Source of the DNA: Thermanaeromonas toyohensis ToBE
Lineage (GTDB): Bacteria; Bacillota; DSM-521; Neomoorellales; Neomoorellaceae
NCBI RefSeq assembly: GCF_900176005.1
Contig: NZ_LT838272.1
Location: forward strand, 454,501-518,500
DNA: 64,000 bases
Reading direction: 5' to 3'
Positions within the stretch are counted from its first letter, which is position 1, and the number at the start of each line of letters is the position of its first letter. Below are positions 15,418-25,010 of the stretch, piece by piece. A program made the position numbers and the translations under genes. The notes under the pieces are model-generated. The model did not search any database. It was not told the origin of the DNA and saw only the letters and a list, made by a program, of their open reading frames with translations.

Positions 15418-18108
15418 GTGTTGGGGTTGCTTAAAACTATATTAGACGATAATGCCCGGGAGATTAAGAAGCTTTCCCAAAAAGTACAGCTTATAAACTC
15501 TTTAGAACCCGAGATCAGCGCCCTAAGGGATGAAGAGCTTCAATCCAAGACTCCGGAGTTCCGCCGGCGCCTGGAGAGGGGTGCTACTCTAGATGATCTT
15601 TTACCTGAGGCCTTTGCAGTGGTACGGGAAGTAGCGCGGCGGGTTCTAGGTATGCGCCATTTTGATGTCCAGCTTATGGGGGGCATTGTGCTGCACCAGG
15701 GCCGCATTGCGGAGATGAAAACGGGAGAAGGAAAGACCCTGGTGGCTACCTTGCCGGCTTATCTTAATGCTTTAACGGGCCGGGGGGTTCATATTGTAAC
15801 CGTAAATGATTATCTAGCTCGGCGAGATAGCGAGTGGATGGGTAAGATCTATCGCTTTTTGGGTCTAAATGTGGGACTAATTGTCCATGGGTTAAGCACC
15901 CAGGAGCGACGCCGGGCCTATGCTGCTGACATAACTTACGGCACCAATAATGAATTCGGCTTCGACTACTTGCGGGATAATATGGCTTTGCACCCGGATG
16001 AACTCGTCCAGCGGGAACTCCATTATGCTATCATCGATGAAGTGGATAGCATCCTCATAGATGAGGCCAGAACACCCCTTATCATTTCTGGCCAGGCGGA
16101 AAAGCCTACGGAAATGTATTACCGTATAGCTCGTATCATTCCTAAGCTTAAAGCTGGTGAAGATTACCATGTAGATGAAAAGGCTAAAGTAGCCACCCTG
16201 ACTGAGGCTGGGGTAGCCAAGGTAGAAAAGCTTCTAGGTATTGATAACCTGTATGACGATGCTAATATAGAGCTAGCCCACCATGTCCTTCAGGCCCTAA
16301 AGGCCCACACCCTTATGAAGCGGGACCGGGATTATGTGGTTAAAGATGGCCAGGTGATAATCGTAGATGAATTTACTGGAAGGCTTATGTTCGGCCGGAG
16401 GTATAGCGAAGGTCTCCACCAGGCCATCGAGGCCAAAGAAGGGGTAAAGATAGAGCGGGAAACCCAAACCTTGGCCACTATAACCTTCCAGAACTATTTC
16501 CGTATGTATGAAAAGCTGGCTGGTATGACCGGTACGGCCGCCACAGAAGAGGAAGAGTTCCGGAAGATTTATGGGCTGGATGTGGTAGTGATACCCACCC
16601 ATAAGCCCATGATTCGCATCGATTATCCGGATGTGATTTACCGAACGGAAGAAGGAAAATTCCGCGCTGTTGTGGAGGAGATAGCTCAGCGACATGCTAA
16701 GGGACAACCGGTACTGGTGGGCACTACCTCCATTGAAAAATCTGAACGCTTGAGTGAAATGCTTAAGAAACGGGGTATTCCCCACCAGGTGCTCAATGCT
16801 AAATACCACGAAAGGGAAGCTGAAATTATAGCCCAGGCCGGTCGTCTAGGCGCGGTGACCATCGCTACCAACATGGCGGGCCGGGGTACGGATATTATGC
16901 TGGGGGGGAATCCTGAGTACCTGGCCAAGGAAAGGATGCGCCGGGAAGGTTACCCGCCAGAGATCATCGCCGAAGCCACAGGTTTTGGCCCTGTCTCCTC
17001 CCCGGAGGTAGAAGAGGCCCGCCGTGTGTTTAGGCAGTATTTAGAAGAGGCCCGGAAGGAAACCGAGGTTGAACACCAGAAGGTAGTAGCCTTAGGTGGC
17101 CTCCATATCATAGGGACCGAGCGGCACGAGGCACGGCGCATAGATAACCAGCTCAGGGGCCGCGCCGGCCGTCAGGGAGATCCGGGCTCTACCCGGTTTT
17201 ACCTCTCCTTAGAAGACGATCTCATGCGCCTTTTCGGAGCAGAAAACATCGCTGGGCTTTTGGACCGCCTGGGGATGGATGATAGTCACCCTATAGACCA
17301 TCCCCTGGTGTCCCGTTCTATAGAAGCAGCCCAGAAGAAGGTAGAAGCCTATAACTTTGATCTGCGCAAACATGTCTTGGAATACGACGATGTGTTAAAC
17401 CAGCAGCGGGAGATTATTTACCGCCAGCGGCGCCAGGTGCTTATGGGCGAAAACTTGCGGCCCATCATTGAAGATATGATAACTACGGTGGTGGACCGCA
17501 CTATAGAACGGTTTGCCGGGGATAGCAAATATCCAGAGGAATGGGACTGGGAGGGCTTCCTGGATTACGCTGGGAAACTATTTCTTCCTGGCTGCGACCG
17601 GGCTCTGGCGGACGAGTTACGGAAGATGAATAAAGAAGAGGTTTATACTTTCCTGCGGGAGAAGGCCCTAGAGCTTTACCGGCAGCGAGAGAAAGAATTG
17701 GGTGCGGAGACACTAAAGGAGCTTGAGCGGGTTATCCTCCTTAGGGTAGTGGATGCTAAGTGGATGGATCATTTGGATGCTATGGACCAGCTCCGGCAGG
17801 GTATAGGTCTTAGAGCTTATGGCCAGCGGGATCCTTTAGTAGAGTACAAGTTTGAGGCCTACCAAATGTTCCAGGAGATGGTCGCCTCTATCCAGGAAGA
17901 GGTTGTCCGGTATTTGTACCATGTTAAGTTAGCTATACCAGAGGAAAGACGGCCCCGGAAGCTCATTGAAAACCGCTACCAGGAAGAAGGCCCTCGCCAA
18001 CCCATCCGGCGCGAACAGAAGATAGGCCGCAATGATCCCTGCCCCTGCGGTAGCGGCAAGAAATATAAGAAATGCTGTGGAGCCCTTAAGGGGGCTAGCA
18101 GCATGTAG
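15418..18108 (+). CDS. secA: Preprotein translocase ATPase SecA
   Basis: The 896-residue motor of the Sec pathway, which pushes unfolded preproteins through SecYEG. Walker A is MKTGEGKTL (residues 100-108) and the DEAD-type Walker [16 protein letters not shown] follows. The preprotein cross-linking domain, second nucleotide fold ([10 protein letters not shown], then GRAGRQGD) and helical scaffold are in order. The end carries the SEC-C zinc motif [17 protein letters not shown] at 15418 is seven bases after AAAGGGGAG. It is followed by prfB after 47 bases, as in Bacillus. Confidence 0.97.
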   Translation: MLGLLKTILDDNAREIKKLSQKVQLINSLEPEISALRDEELQSKTPEFRRRLERGATLDDLLPEAFAVVREVARRVLGMRHFDVQLMGGIVLHQGRIAEMKTGEGKTLVATLPAYLNALTGRGVHIVTVNDYLARRDSEWMGKIYRFLGLNVGLIVHGLSTQERRRAYAADITYGTNNEFGFDYLRDNMALHPDELVQRELHYAIIDEVDSILIDEARTPLIISGQAEKPTEMYYRIARIIPKLKAGEDYHVDEKAKVATLTEAGVAKVEKLLGIDNLYDDANIELAHHVLQALKAHTLMKRDRDYVVKDGQVIIVDEFTGRLMFGRRYSEGLHQAIEAKEGVKIERETQTLATITFQNYFRMYEKLAGMTGTAATEEEEFRKIYGLDVVVIPTHKPMIRIDYPDVIYRTEEGKFRAVVEEIAQRHAKGQPVLVGTTSIEKSERLSEMLKKRGIPHQVLNAKYHEREAEIIAQAGRLGAVTIATNMAGRGTDIMLGGNPEYLAKERMRREGYPPEIIAEATGFGPVSSPEVEEARRVFRQYLEEARKETEVEHQKVVALGGLHIIGTERHEARRIDNQLRGRAGRQGDPGSTRFYLSLEDDLMRLFGAENIAGLLDRLGMDDSHPIDHPLVSRSIEAAQKKVEAYNFDLRKHVLEYDDVLNQQREIIYRQRRQVLMGENLRPIIEDMITTVVDRTIERFAGDSKYPEEWDWEGFLDYAGKLFLPGCDRALADELRKMNKEEVYTFLREKALELYRQREKELGAETLKELERVILLRVVDAKWMDHLDAMDQLRQGIGLRAYGQRDPLVEYKFEAYQMFQEMVASIQEEVVRYLYHVKLAIPEERRPRKLIENRYQEEGPRQPIRREQKIGRNDPCPCGSGKKYKKCCGALKGASSM

Positions 18109-18155
18109 AGGGGATTGACCGCACGCCTTAAATTAGAGGTAGGAGGGAGGAAGTA

Positions 18156-19266
18156 ATGCTAGAAGATCTGAAGCCCTATTTTATAGAGCTTAAAGAACAC
18201 CTAGAAGAATTGAGGGTTTCTCTTTGACCTGGATAAGAAGCAGGAAGAAATAGCCAGCCTGGAAGCTGAGATGGGTTATCCAGGCTTCTGGGAGGATCGG
18301 GAACGGGCAGAAGAGGTTACCCGGCGAGTAAGCTTTTTAAGGGAAAGGGTTAAGCGCTGGGAGGAACTGGCCAATAAGTTACAGAACTTGTATGAGCTTT
18401 GGGAGTTAGCTATAGCTGAAGGGGATCACTCCTTAGAGCCGGAGCTTGAGGAAGAATTGGAAAGTTTAAAGGCCCGGGTGGAAAGGATAACTTTAGACAC
18501 TCTGCTTACCGGGCCCTATGACCGGAATAATGCTATATTATCCCTGCACCCTGGAGCAGGGGGAACGGAATCCCAGGATTGGGCGGCCATGCTCTTAAGG
18601 ATGTATATGCGCTGGGCTGAGGAGCGCGGGTTTGAAGTAGAGATACTGGATTATCTAGAAGGTGAAGAAGCAGGTATAAAGAGCGCGACGCTACTCATAA
18701 AAGGGGAAAACGCTTATGGGTACCTTAAGGCGGAAAAGGGGGTCCACCGTCTGGTACGTATCTCCCCCTTTGACGCTGCTGGACGACGGCATACCTCCTT
18801 TGCTTCAGTGGAAGTGATCCCCGAAGTGGAGTTCGATAACGAGGTGGAAATACGGCCGGAGGACCTCAAAATAGATACCTTTCGTTCCCAAGGTGCAGGA
18901 GGCCAGCACGTTAATAAAACGGATTCTGCTGTACGTATCACCCACTTACCTACAGGTATTGTAGTGACCTGCCAGAACGAGCGCTCCCAGCATGCTAATA
19001 AGCTTACGGCTTTAAAGATTTTAAGGGCTAAGCTCCTAGAAAGGAAACTGAAAGAGCAAGAAGAGGAGCTTTTGCGGCTTAAGGGAGAACAGCGGGAGAT
19101 CGCCTGGGGGAATCAGATCCGTTCCTATGTTTTTCATCCCTATAGCCTAGTAAAGGACCACCGCACAGGCGTGGAAATAGGGAATGTCCAGGCAGTAATG
19201 GACGGTTGGTTGGATCCCTTTATTAAGGCCTACTTACAGCAGCAGATTAACAAAGGGCTCTCTTAA
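18156..19266 (+). CDS. prfB: Peptide chain release factor 2, with programmed +1 frameshift
   Basis: RF2 reads UGA and UAA stops and releases the peptide. Translation begins at ATG 18156 after GGAGGGAGGAAG, runs 23 codons to an in-frame TGA (18225-18227), then continues in the +1 frame from GAC at 18226 to the stop at 19266, for 369 residues in all. The SPF tripeptide that recognises the stop codon (in [12 protein letters not shown]) and the catalytic GGQ (GAGGQHVNK) are intact. The internal TGA is the known autoregulatory frameshift of prfB, not a mutation. A terminator stem overlaps the last codons. Confidence 0.96.
18213..18228 (+). other. prfB frameshift signal
   Basis: A Shine-Dalgarno-like AGGG (18213-18216) lies five bases before the slippery CTT followed by TGA C (18222-18228), matching the conserved CUU-UGA-C core. 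When RF2 is scarce the ribosome slips +1 at CTT and reads GAC. The spacer is two bases longer than in the E. coli site (AGGGGG-TAT-CTT-TGA). Confidence 0.93.
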
Positions 19267-19286
19267 AAAAGAGAGCCCAACTTTTT
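19255..19286 (+). terminator. Terminator of the secA-prfB unit
   Basis: GGGCTCTC (19255-19262) pairs with GAGAGCCC (19271-19278) and is followed by AACTTTTT. The left arm encodes the last residues of prfB, so the stop codon lies in the loop. Confidence 0.9.
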
Positions 19287-19288
19287 CC

Positions 19289-19317
19289 TTGACAGGTTTT
19301 GTTCCTTGCCTTAATAT
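19289..19317 (+). promoter_or_regulatory. Promoter of the radical SAM gene
   Basis: A perfect TTGACA (19289-19294) and TAATAT (19312-19317) are separated by 17 bases, giving a leader of about 93 bases before the ATG at 19417. The -35 lies just after the prfB terminator. Confidence 0.8.
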
Positions 19318-19416
19318 GGTATTAGTATTTTGGGTCTTTTGGGACATAACTTTAGGGATTTTTGGGTATCTTGGCTACTAGAGCATCCCTACACCTAAAA
19401 AGGGAGGAGGAAGCCC

Positions 19417-20808
19417 ATGGCTTTACCTAGCAATTGGCAAGCGGCTAAAAAGTTGGTAGCGGAGAGAACCTTACAGGAGGTTTTCAGATATATAGAGCGC
19501 AATCCGGAGGAAAACTTCCCTCGCCTCTTGGGTATTGCGCGCCTTATAGCCCGTAAAGAAGAACATAAACAGCAGATAGAAAGTCTCCTTAGGGTCTACC
19601 AGCAAAATCCTGCCATCCGAGCTTATGTAAACCGCCTGTTTACAGAGCTCCATCCTAACGTAAAAAAGCGTATGGTATATAATTGGTTTGTAAACGCTAT
19701 GCTCTTAGGTATCCCCCGGCAACAGCAAGTGGAAGAGGAAACTGGTATCCACATACCTAACTTTTTCTTGATCGATCCTACCAGCGCCTGTAACTTGCGG
19801 TGTTATGGCTGTTGGGCAGGGGAATATGCCAAGCATGATACCTTGGAGCTTGACTTAGTGGATCGGTTGTGCCGGGAGGCCAAGGAAGTAGGTATTTATT
19901 GGTTAGTCATGTCCGGAGGGGAGCCTTTCTTATGGCCCCATCTATTTGAACTAGCCCAGAGGCACCAGGATATGGCCTTTATGTTATACACCAATGGTAC
20001 CCTTATAACCGATGAGATAGCCGACCGCATTGTGGAAGTGGGCAATATTTCGCCGGCCATAAGTCTTGAGGGATGGCGAGAGCGGACAGATGCCCGCCGC
20101 GGACGGGGAGTCTTCGACCGGGTAATAGCCGCTATGGACCGCCTGCGGCAGCGAGGAGCAGTCTTCGGAGCTTCTATTACCATTACTAGGGAAAATGTAG
20201 AAGAAGTAACTAGCGACGAGTTTGTGGATTTCTTAATCGAGCATGGTGTGGCTTATGTGTGGACTTTCCATTACATTCCTGTGGGTCGGGATCCGGATCT
20301 CTCCCTGGTGATAACTCCTGAGCAGAGGGCTTATTTGGCCGAACGCATTCCTTACCTCCGTACCCATAAACCCATTCAGATGGCCGATTTCTGGAATGAT
20401 GGCGAATTAACAGGTGGGTGCATAGCCGGCGGTCGGCGTTACTTCCATATTACCGCTAGCGGTGATGTGGAACCTTGCGCTTTTGTCCATTTTGCTGTAG
20501 ATAATATTAAAGAGAAAACTTTGAAGGAGGTCCTGGCCTCACCTTTCTTCCGGGCTTACCAGCGCCGCCAGCCTTTCAGCCCCAACCTTCTTCGCCCCTG
20601 CCCCATTATAGATGTGCCAGAAGCCCTGCGGGAGATTGTGGCGGAGACGGGGGCTCGTCCTACCCATCCGGGAGCGGAAATGGTTCTTAAGGGTTCCATC
20701 GGTTCCTTCTTGGACATGAACTCTAGGCGGTGGGCTGAGGTAGCCGATACTATCTGGCAAAAGCGGCATCCTGAGGATAGAGCAAGGGAATGGACAGCAG
20801 CAAGATAA
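19417..20808 (+). CDS. Radical SAM protein with partial SPASM-like tail
   Basis: A 463-residue protein. A helical N-terminal extension (about residues 1-110) precedes a radical SAM core with the CxxxCxxC cluster motif CNLRCYGC (Cys125, Cys129, Cys132) and the SAM-binding MSGGEPFLW. The C-terminal part has CIAGGRRYFHI, then DVEPCAFVHF and LRPCPII, that is three cysteines arranged like a reduced SPASM region that could ligate an auxiliary iron-sulfur cluster. The substrate is unknown; no small peptide precursor gene is visible beside it, although such families often modify peptides. It has its own promoter and is followed after 22 bases by a winged-helix regulator gene. Confidence 0.82.
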   Translation: MALPSNWQAAKKLVAERTLQEVFRYIERNPEENFPRLLGIARLIARKEEHKQQIESLLRVYQQNPAIRAYVNRLFTELHPNVKKRMVYNWFVNAMLLGIPRQQQVEEETGIHIPNFFLIDPTSACNLRCYGCWAGEYAKHDTLELDLVDRLCREAKEVGIYWLVMSGGEPFLWPHLFELAQRHQDMAFMLYTNGTLITDEIADRIVEVGNISPAISLEGWRERTDARRGRGVFDRVIAAMDRLRQRGAVFGASITITRENVEEVTSDEFVDFLIEHGVAYVWTFHYIPVGRDPDLSLVITPEQRAYLAERIPYLRTHKPIQMADFWNDGELTGGCIAGGRRYFHITASGDVEPCAFVHFAVDNIKEKTLKEVLASPFFRAYQRRQPFSPNLLRPCPIIDVPEALREIVAETGARPTHPGAEMVLKGSIGSFLDMNSRRWAEVADTIWQKRHPEDRAREWTAAR

Positions 20809-20830
20809 GAATAAGGGAGCGATTAGAGAA

Positions 20831-21541
20831 GTGCTTACCAAAAGGCGGCTCCAGTTCTTAAACAAGATAAAGTCTTTATATGAAGAAAGCGCGGCTCCAG
20901 TCCACTATGCTACGGTGGCTGAAAAGCTAAAGGTGAGCAAGTGGACAGCTTATGATCTCTTGCGCGAACTAGAAAAGGATGGTTTCTTGCGCCGAGAGTA
21001 TGTAGTTAACACTACAGAAAAGCTACCTGGCCGCTCCATGATAATGTTTGTTCCCACTTCCAAGGCCTATCAAATGGAAGCAGTAGAGGGAGAAGGGGGA
21101 AATCATCTTCACTGGTACCAGGACTGGCAGGAAGTTAAAGAGAGATTGCTTAAGATTTTTTCTGGGCTGTCGCCTCAAGAAGCTAAAGGGGCGGTAACCC
21201 AGCTCCTCCAGGAAATAAAAGGTAAAGAGCACCCCCTTATTTTAGCCACTTACACCTTAACTGTTTTATTGCTTTGCCTTAAAACTTTCGGGGAGAAGGG
21301 CTTGAATTTAATGCGAGCTGCTCTGCAACGGGTAACCGGGCCAGAGATGGGTCTTGTTCTAGCCACAGGTACAGGGTTGGGGTTGGCAGCTCATACCTCC
21401 CCTCATCTTCCCTTCGTAGGGCAGGTTACGGGACTAATCCACCGTTTTCACGAGCAACTGGATAAATTTACTAACCGCGAAAAAAAGCTGTTATCTGATT
21501 TTCTTAAAGAAGCCCTTGAACGTTCCCTTGGAGTAGGATAA
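20831..21541 (+). CDS. Winged-helix transcriptional regulator paired with radical SAM gene
   Basis: A 236-residue protein. The N-terminus (about residues 5-60) has a winged helix-turn-helix: VHYATVAEKLKVSKWTAYDL followed by ELEKDGFLRREY. The remainder is a helical, partly hydrophobic domain with a glycine-rich stretch (GLVLATGTGLGLAA) of no recognised type that may bind a ligand or the membrane. GTG at 20831 has AAGGGAG about 11 bases upstream. It is the second gene of a two-gene unit closed by a terminator, so it probably regulates or co-acts with the radical SAM gene. Confidence 0.7.
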   Translation: MLTKRRLQFLNKIKSLYEESAAPVHYATVAEKLKVSKWTAYDLLRELEKDGFLRREYVVNTTEKLPGRSMIMFVPTSKAYQMEAVEGEGGNHLHWYQDWQEVKERLLKIFSGLSPQEAKGAVTQLLQEIKGKEHPLILATYTLTVLLLCLKTFGEKGLNLMRAALQRVTGPEMGLVLATGTGLGLAAHTSPHLPFVGQVTGLIHRFHEQLDKFTNREKKLLSDFLKEALERSLGVG

Positions 21542-21547
21542 TCTTTT

Positions 21548-21577
21548 AGCCCGGGGGAGTAAATTCCCGGGCTTTTT
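21548..21577 (+). terminator. Terminator of the radical SAM-regulator unit
   Basis: AGCCCGGG (21548-21555) pairs with CCCGGGCT (21566-21573), followed by TTTT. Confidence 0.92.
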
Positions 21578-21599
21578 CATGTAGGAGTACCTAACTTTT

Positions 21600-22457
21600 A
21601 TGTGGAAAACAGTAAAACAGCACCCTATAGGGAGCTATTTAGGGATTACAGCTGGCTGTGCCCTTACGGCAGTGGGGCTAGCCCTTTTTTTAGTACCCAA
21701 CAGAATAGCAGCTGGCGGGGTAAGCGGCCTGGCCACGGTCCTCCATTATGTTCTGGGGGTACCGGTGGGGCTAACCATGCTGGTTCTCAATGTCCCCTTA
21801 TTTTTAGCTGGGCTTAAGATATTAGGTTTTCATTTTGGCCTTAAAACTTTATACGGCACTGTAGTTCTTTCCGTATTAACCGATTTCCTGGTCTGGGTAG
21901 CTAGGCCACCTACCTTTAATCCTCTCTTGGCCTCCATTTATGGTGGACTGCTTACCGGGGCTGGATTGGGGGTGGTTTTCCGCTTTGGCGGTAGTACCGG
22001 GGGTACAGATCTGGCCGCGCTGCTCTTTCGCAAACTTTTACATATAAGCGCTGGGATGGGGCTCCTTGTTACAGATGCCCTGGTTATAGGTTTGGCGGGG
22101 CTAGTTTTTAATATGGAGCTGGCCCTGTACGCGTTACTTTCCCTTTTTCTTACCAGCCGGGCTATAGATGCCATCCAGGAGGGGAGCGGATACGCTAAGG
22201 CGGCTATAATTATCTCGGATCATAGCGAGGAGATCGCCCGGCGTATCTTGACGGAGCTGGACCGGGGGGCAACCGGTATTCAGGGAAGGGGGCTTTATAC
22301 CAGGAAGGAGCGGGAGATACTCTTGGTGGTGGTACATCGTTCAGAAGTAACCCGCCTTAAAGATTTGGTGGCCACCCTTGATCCCCAGGCCTTTGTTATA
22401 GTGAGTAATGTGCACGAAGTATTAGGAGAAGGTTTTCGGGAATGGAGGGAAGTGTAA
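21600..22457 (+). CDS. YitT family membrane protein (DUF161/DUF2179)
   Basis: A 285-residue protein with about five or six membrane segments (residues 12-190) and a soluble C-terminal DUF2179 domain (about 200-280, with RGATGIQGRGLYTRKEREIL). The glycine-rich FGGSTGGTDL is a family hallmark. Function is unknown; DUF2179 resembles nucleotide-sensing domains. In Bacillus a paralog (YvjA) lies close to ftsEX and ctpB, and this gene likewise sits near those genes. ATG at 21600 has GTAGGAG upstream. It may overlap the transketolase gene by 16 bases. Confidence 0.85.
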   Translation: MWKTVKQHPIGSYLGITAGCALTAVGLALFLVPNRIAAGGVSGLATVLHYVLGVPVGLTMLVLNVPLFLAGLKILGFHFGLKTLYGTVVLSVLTDFLVWVARPPTFNPLLASIYGGLLTGAGLGVVFRFGGSTGGTDLAALLFRKLLHISAGMGLLVTDALVIGLAGLVFNMELALYALLSLFLTSRAIDAIQEGSGYAKAAIIISDHSEEIARRILTELDRGATGIQGRGLYTRKEREILLVVVHRSEVTRLKDLVATLDPQAFVIVSNVHEVLGEGFREWREV

Positions 22458-23278
22458 CCTTGGACCTGATAGAATTTTTGCAGGAGAAGGCTCGCCTTAT
22501 CCGGCGGGATATAATCACCATGATCGGGAGAGCAGGATCCGGTCATCCTGGAGGATCTTTATCTGGAGTGGAAATTGTTACAGCCTTATATTTTCACCTT
22601 ATGCGGGTGGACCCGCAGAATCCCGAATGGCCTGACCGGGATCGCTTTATACTTTCTAAAGGGCACGCCGCACCCCTTCTTTATGCCGCTTTGGCCCGCC
22701 GGGGTTACTTCCCACCAGAGGAACTCCTCACTTTAAGGAAGCTCGGTAGCCGCCTCCAAGGCCATCCTGACCGCAAATCCCTACCTGGAGTAGAGATGTC
22801 CACGGGGTCCCTAGGCCAGGGGTTGGCGGTGGCCAATGGGTTAGCCCTAGCTGCTCGTCTGGATGGACGTGACTTCCGCATTTATGTTTTACTGGGCGAT
22901 GGCGAGTTAGAAGAGGGTATGGTGTGGGAGGCGGCTATGGCTGCTGCCCATTATAAGTTGGACCGGATAACGGCCTTTGTAGACCATAACCGCCTTCAGA
23001 TCGATGGTCCTATAGAGGAAGTGTTGTCCCCGGAGCCTGTATCCGATAAATTCCGCGCCTTCGGCTGGGAAGTGCTGGTCATCGATGGCCATGATTTTCG
23101 CCAGATAATCCAGGCTGTGCACCGCGCCTGGGAGGTTAAAGGTAAACCTACGGTTATCATAGCGGAAACTGTTAAAGGTAAGGGTGTATCTTTCATGGAA
23201 AACCAGGTGGGTTGGCATGGCGTGGCGCCAAAGCCACAAGAAGTGGAAAAGGCCCTGGCCGAGCTGGGTGGGTCTTAA
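22442..23278 (+). CDS. Transketolase, N-terminal subunit
   Basis: A 278-residue thiamine-diphosphate-binding half of a split transketolase, of the kind common in Clostridia and archaea. It has AGSGHPGGSLSGVEI, the SKGHAAPLLYA and STGSLGQGL motifs, and the metal/ThDP motif GDGELEEGMVWEAAM with NRLQIDG. ATG at 22442 has AGGAGAAGG nine bases upstream; TTG at 22460, preceded by GGAGGGAAG, is an equally good start. With the next gene it forms the enzyme that moves two-carbon units in the non-oxidative pentose phosphate pathway. Confidence 0.92.
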   Translation: MEGSVTLDLIEFLQEKARLIRRDIITMIGRAGSGHPGGSLSGVEIVTALYFHLMRVDPQNPEWPDRDRFILSKGHAAPLLYAALARRGYFPPEELLTLRKLGSRLQGHPDRKSLPGVEMSTGSLGQGLAVANGLALAARLDGRDFRIYVLLGDGELEEGMVWEAAMAAAHYKLDRITAFVDHNRLQIDGPIEEVLSPEPVSDKFRAFGWEVLVIDGHDFRQIIQAVHRAWEVKGKPTVIIAETVKGKGVSFMENQVGWHGVAPKPQEVEKALAELGGS

Positions 23279-23297
23279 GTCAAGGAGGAGAGATCTT

Positions 23298-24233
23298 ATG
23301 TCCAAAATTTCTACACGGGAAGCCTATGGCCGGGCCCTGGTAGAGCTGGGCCGCCAGGACGAACGTGTGGTGGTCTTAGATGCGGATCTATCCAAATCTA
23401 CTAAAACCGAGTATTTTGCCAAGGAATTTCCCCACCGGTTTTTTAATTTAGGAATCGCCGAGCAAAGCCTTATGGGTACTGCGGCTGGGTTAGCCCTGGG
23501 AGGCAAGATACCCTTTGCCAGTACCTTTGCTGTATTTGCTACAGGCCGAGCCTTTGATCAAGTACGCAATTCCATAGCTTATCCCAAGCTCAACGTTAAG
23601 ATCGCGGCCACCCATGCAGGGATCACGGTGGGAGAAGACGGGGCTTCCCATCAGTCGGTGGAAGATCTGGCCTTAATGCGGGCGGTACCTAATATGACAG
23701 TCTTAGTCCCCGCTGACGCTGTAGAAACGCGCCAGGCAGTGTTTGCAGCAGCTAAATATGAGGGGCCTGTTTACCTCCGCCTAGGCCGGATGAATGTACC
23801 CGTGATCTATGATGAGGATTATCGCTTTACCATCGGCCGGGCCCACTGGCTTAAAAAGGGGCGGGATGTCACCATCATAGCCTGTGGGATTATGGTGGCT
23901 TTAGCTTTAGAGGCTTCTAAAGATTTGGAGGCAGAGGGGTTAAGTATAGGGGTGATAAATATGAGCACTCTGAAACCCCTAGACAGGGAAGTTGTATTGG
24001 CTGCTGCACGGGAAAGTAAAGCACTGGTGACTGCTGAGGAACATAGCATTATCGGAGGGCTGGGGAGCGCAGTGGCTGAAGTCCTGGCTGAAGAGTGTCC
24101 TAAACCCTTAAAAAGGATAGGGGTGCCGGACACCTTCGGGGAATCGGGGACCCCGGAAGAGCTTATGAGCAAATACGGCTTGACTGTACAAGATATAAAG
24201 AAGGCTATAAAGGAAGTTCTCCTACAAAAATAG
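23298..24233 (+). CDS. Transketolase, C-terminal subunit
   Basis: A 311-residue partner holding the pyrimidine-binding and C-terminal domains. Visible are FFNLGIAEQSLMGTAAGLA with the catalytic Glu that activates ThDP, THAGITVGEDGASHQ, and the C-terminal domain from about residue 190 (VTIIACGIMVALAL, AEEHSIIGGLG). ATG at 23298 has AAGGAGGAGA upstream; the open frame extends further but overlaps the first subunit. It lies 19 bases after that gene and ends at a terminator. Confidence 0.93.
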   Translation: MSKISTREAYGRALVELGRQDERVVVLDADLSKSTKTEYFAKEFPHRFFNLGIAEQSLMGTAAGLALGGKIPFASTFAVFATGRAFDQVRNSIAYPKLNVKIAATHAGITVGEDGASHQSVEDLALMRAVPNMTVLVPADAVETRQAVFAAAKYEGPVYLRLGRMNVPVIYDEDYRFTIGRAHWLKKGRDVTIIACGIMVALALEASKDLEAEGLSIGVINMSTLKPLDREVVLAAARESKALVTAEEHSIIGGLGSAVAEVLAEECPKPLKRIGVPDTFGESGTPEELMSKYGLTVQDIKKAIKEVLLQK

Positions 24234-24267
24234 ACGGGTCAAGAGGAATTTAAAGAGCTATGTCGAA

Positions 24268-24296
24268 AAACAACCCTACGGGGTTGTTTCTTTTTT
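24268..24296 (+). terminator. Terminator of the transketolase unit
   Basis: AAACAACCC (24268-24276) pairs with GGGTTGTTT (24281-24289) around TACG, followed by CTTTTTT. Confidence 0.92.
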
Positions 24297-24323
24297 GACC
24301 GTTTCTGGGGGTGGGGTAAAGGT

Positions 24324-25010
24324 TTGATCCAGTTTTTTAATGTTACCAAAGTTTACAAGGGAGATATTTACGCCCTTAAAGATATTACGGTAAAAATCGA
24401 TAAGGGTGAGTTTGTATTCCTTGTCGGTCCTAGCGGTGCTGGCAAGACCACCTTTATCCGGCTTCTTTTTCGGGAGGAACTCCCTACTAAAGGTCAAATA
24501 TTGGTAGGGGGGCGGAGCATAACTAGGTTGCGCCCTAAAGAGATCCCTTTTTTACGTCGCAACATCGGTGTAGTTTTTCAGGACTTCCGCCTTCTACCCG
24601 ACCGTACTGTATATGAAAACGTAGCTTTTGCCTTGCAAGTTCTAGAGGTGCCTCCTAAAGAGATAAAAGCCAGGGTAGAAGAGGTGTTAGCGCGGGTGGG
24701 GCTTTCGGGAAGGGCCCATCTTTTCCCCCACCAACTATCTGGAGGCGAGCAGCAGCGCACGGCCATTGCCCGGGCTATTGTGAATAAGCCGCGGATCTTG
24801 GTAGCCGACGAGCCAACTGGTAACCTGGATCCCGTTACTTCCCGGGAGATCATCTCCTTACTGGTAGATATCAACCGTCTAGGTACCACGGTGATTATAG
24901 CCACCCATGCTTGGGATATTGTGAACAGCCTGAAGAAACGGGTTATTGCCCTGGATAAGGGGTGCCTGGTCCGCGACGACCGGGAAGGGGTTTATGGTTA
25001 TGAAGCTTAG
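24324..25010 (+). CDS. ftsE: Cell-division ABC transporter ATPase FtsE
   Basis: A 228-residue ABC ATPase that pairs with FtsX to switch on cell-wall hydrolases. Walker A is GPSGAGKTT (residues 35-43), the Q-loop VVFQDFRLL, signature LSGGEQQR and Walker B ILVADEPTGNLD. The H-loop reads ATHAWDIVN, keeping the His but with Ala where most FtsE have Asp. TTG at 24324 follows GGGGTGGGG by eight bases. It overlaps ftsX by 11 bases. Confidence 0.95.
   Translation: MIQFFNVTKVYKGDIYALKDITVKIDKGEFVFLVGPSGAGKTTFIRLLFREELPTKGQILVGGRSITRLRPKEIPFLRRNIGVVFQDFRLLPDRTVYENVAFALQVLEVPPKEIKARVEEVLARVGLSGRAHLFPHQLSGGEQQRTAIARAIVNKPRILVADEPTGNLDPVTSREIISLLVDINRLGTTVIIATHAWDIVNSLKKRVIALDKGCLVRDDREGVYGYEA

Noticed and set aside
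18156-18270. prfB as a broken gene because of the in-frame TGA
   Set aside because: The CTT-TGA-C context is the known programmed frameshift of prfB and both frames join to a full-length, motif-complete RF2.
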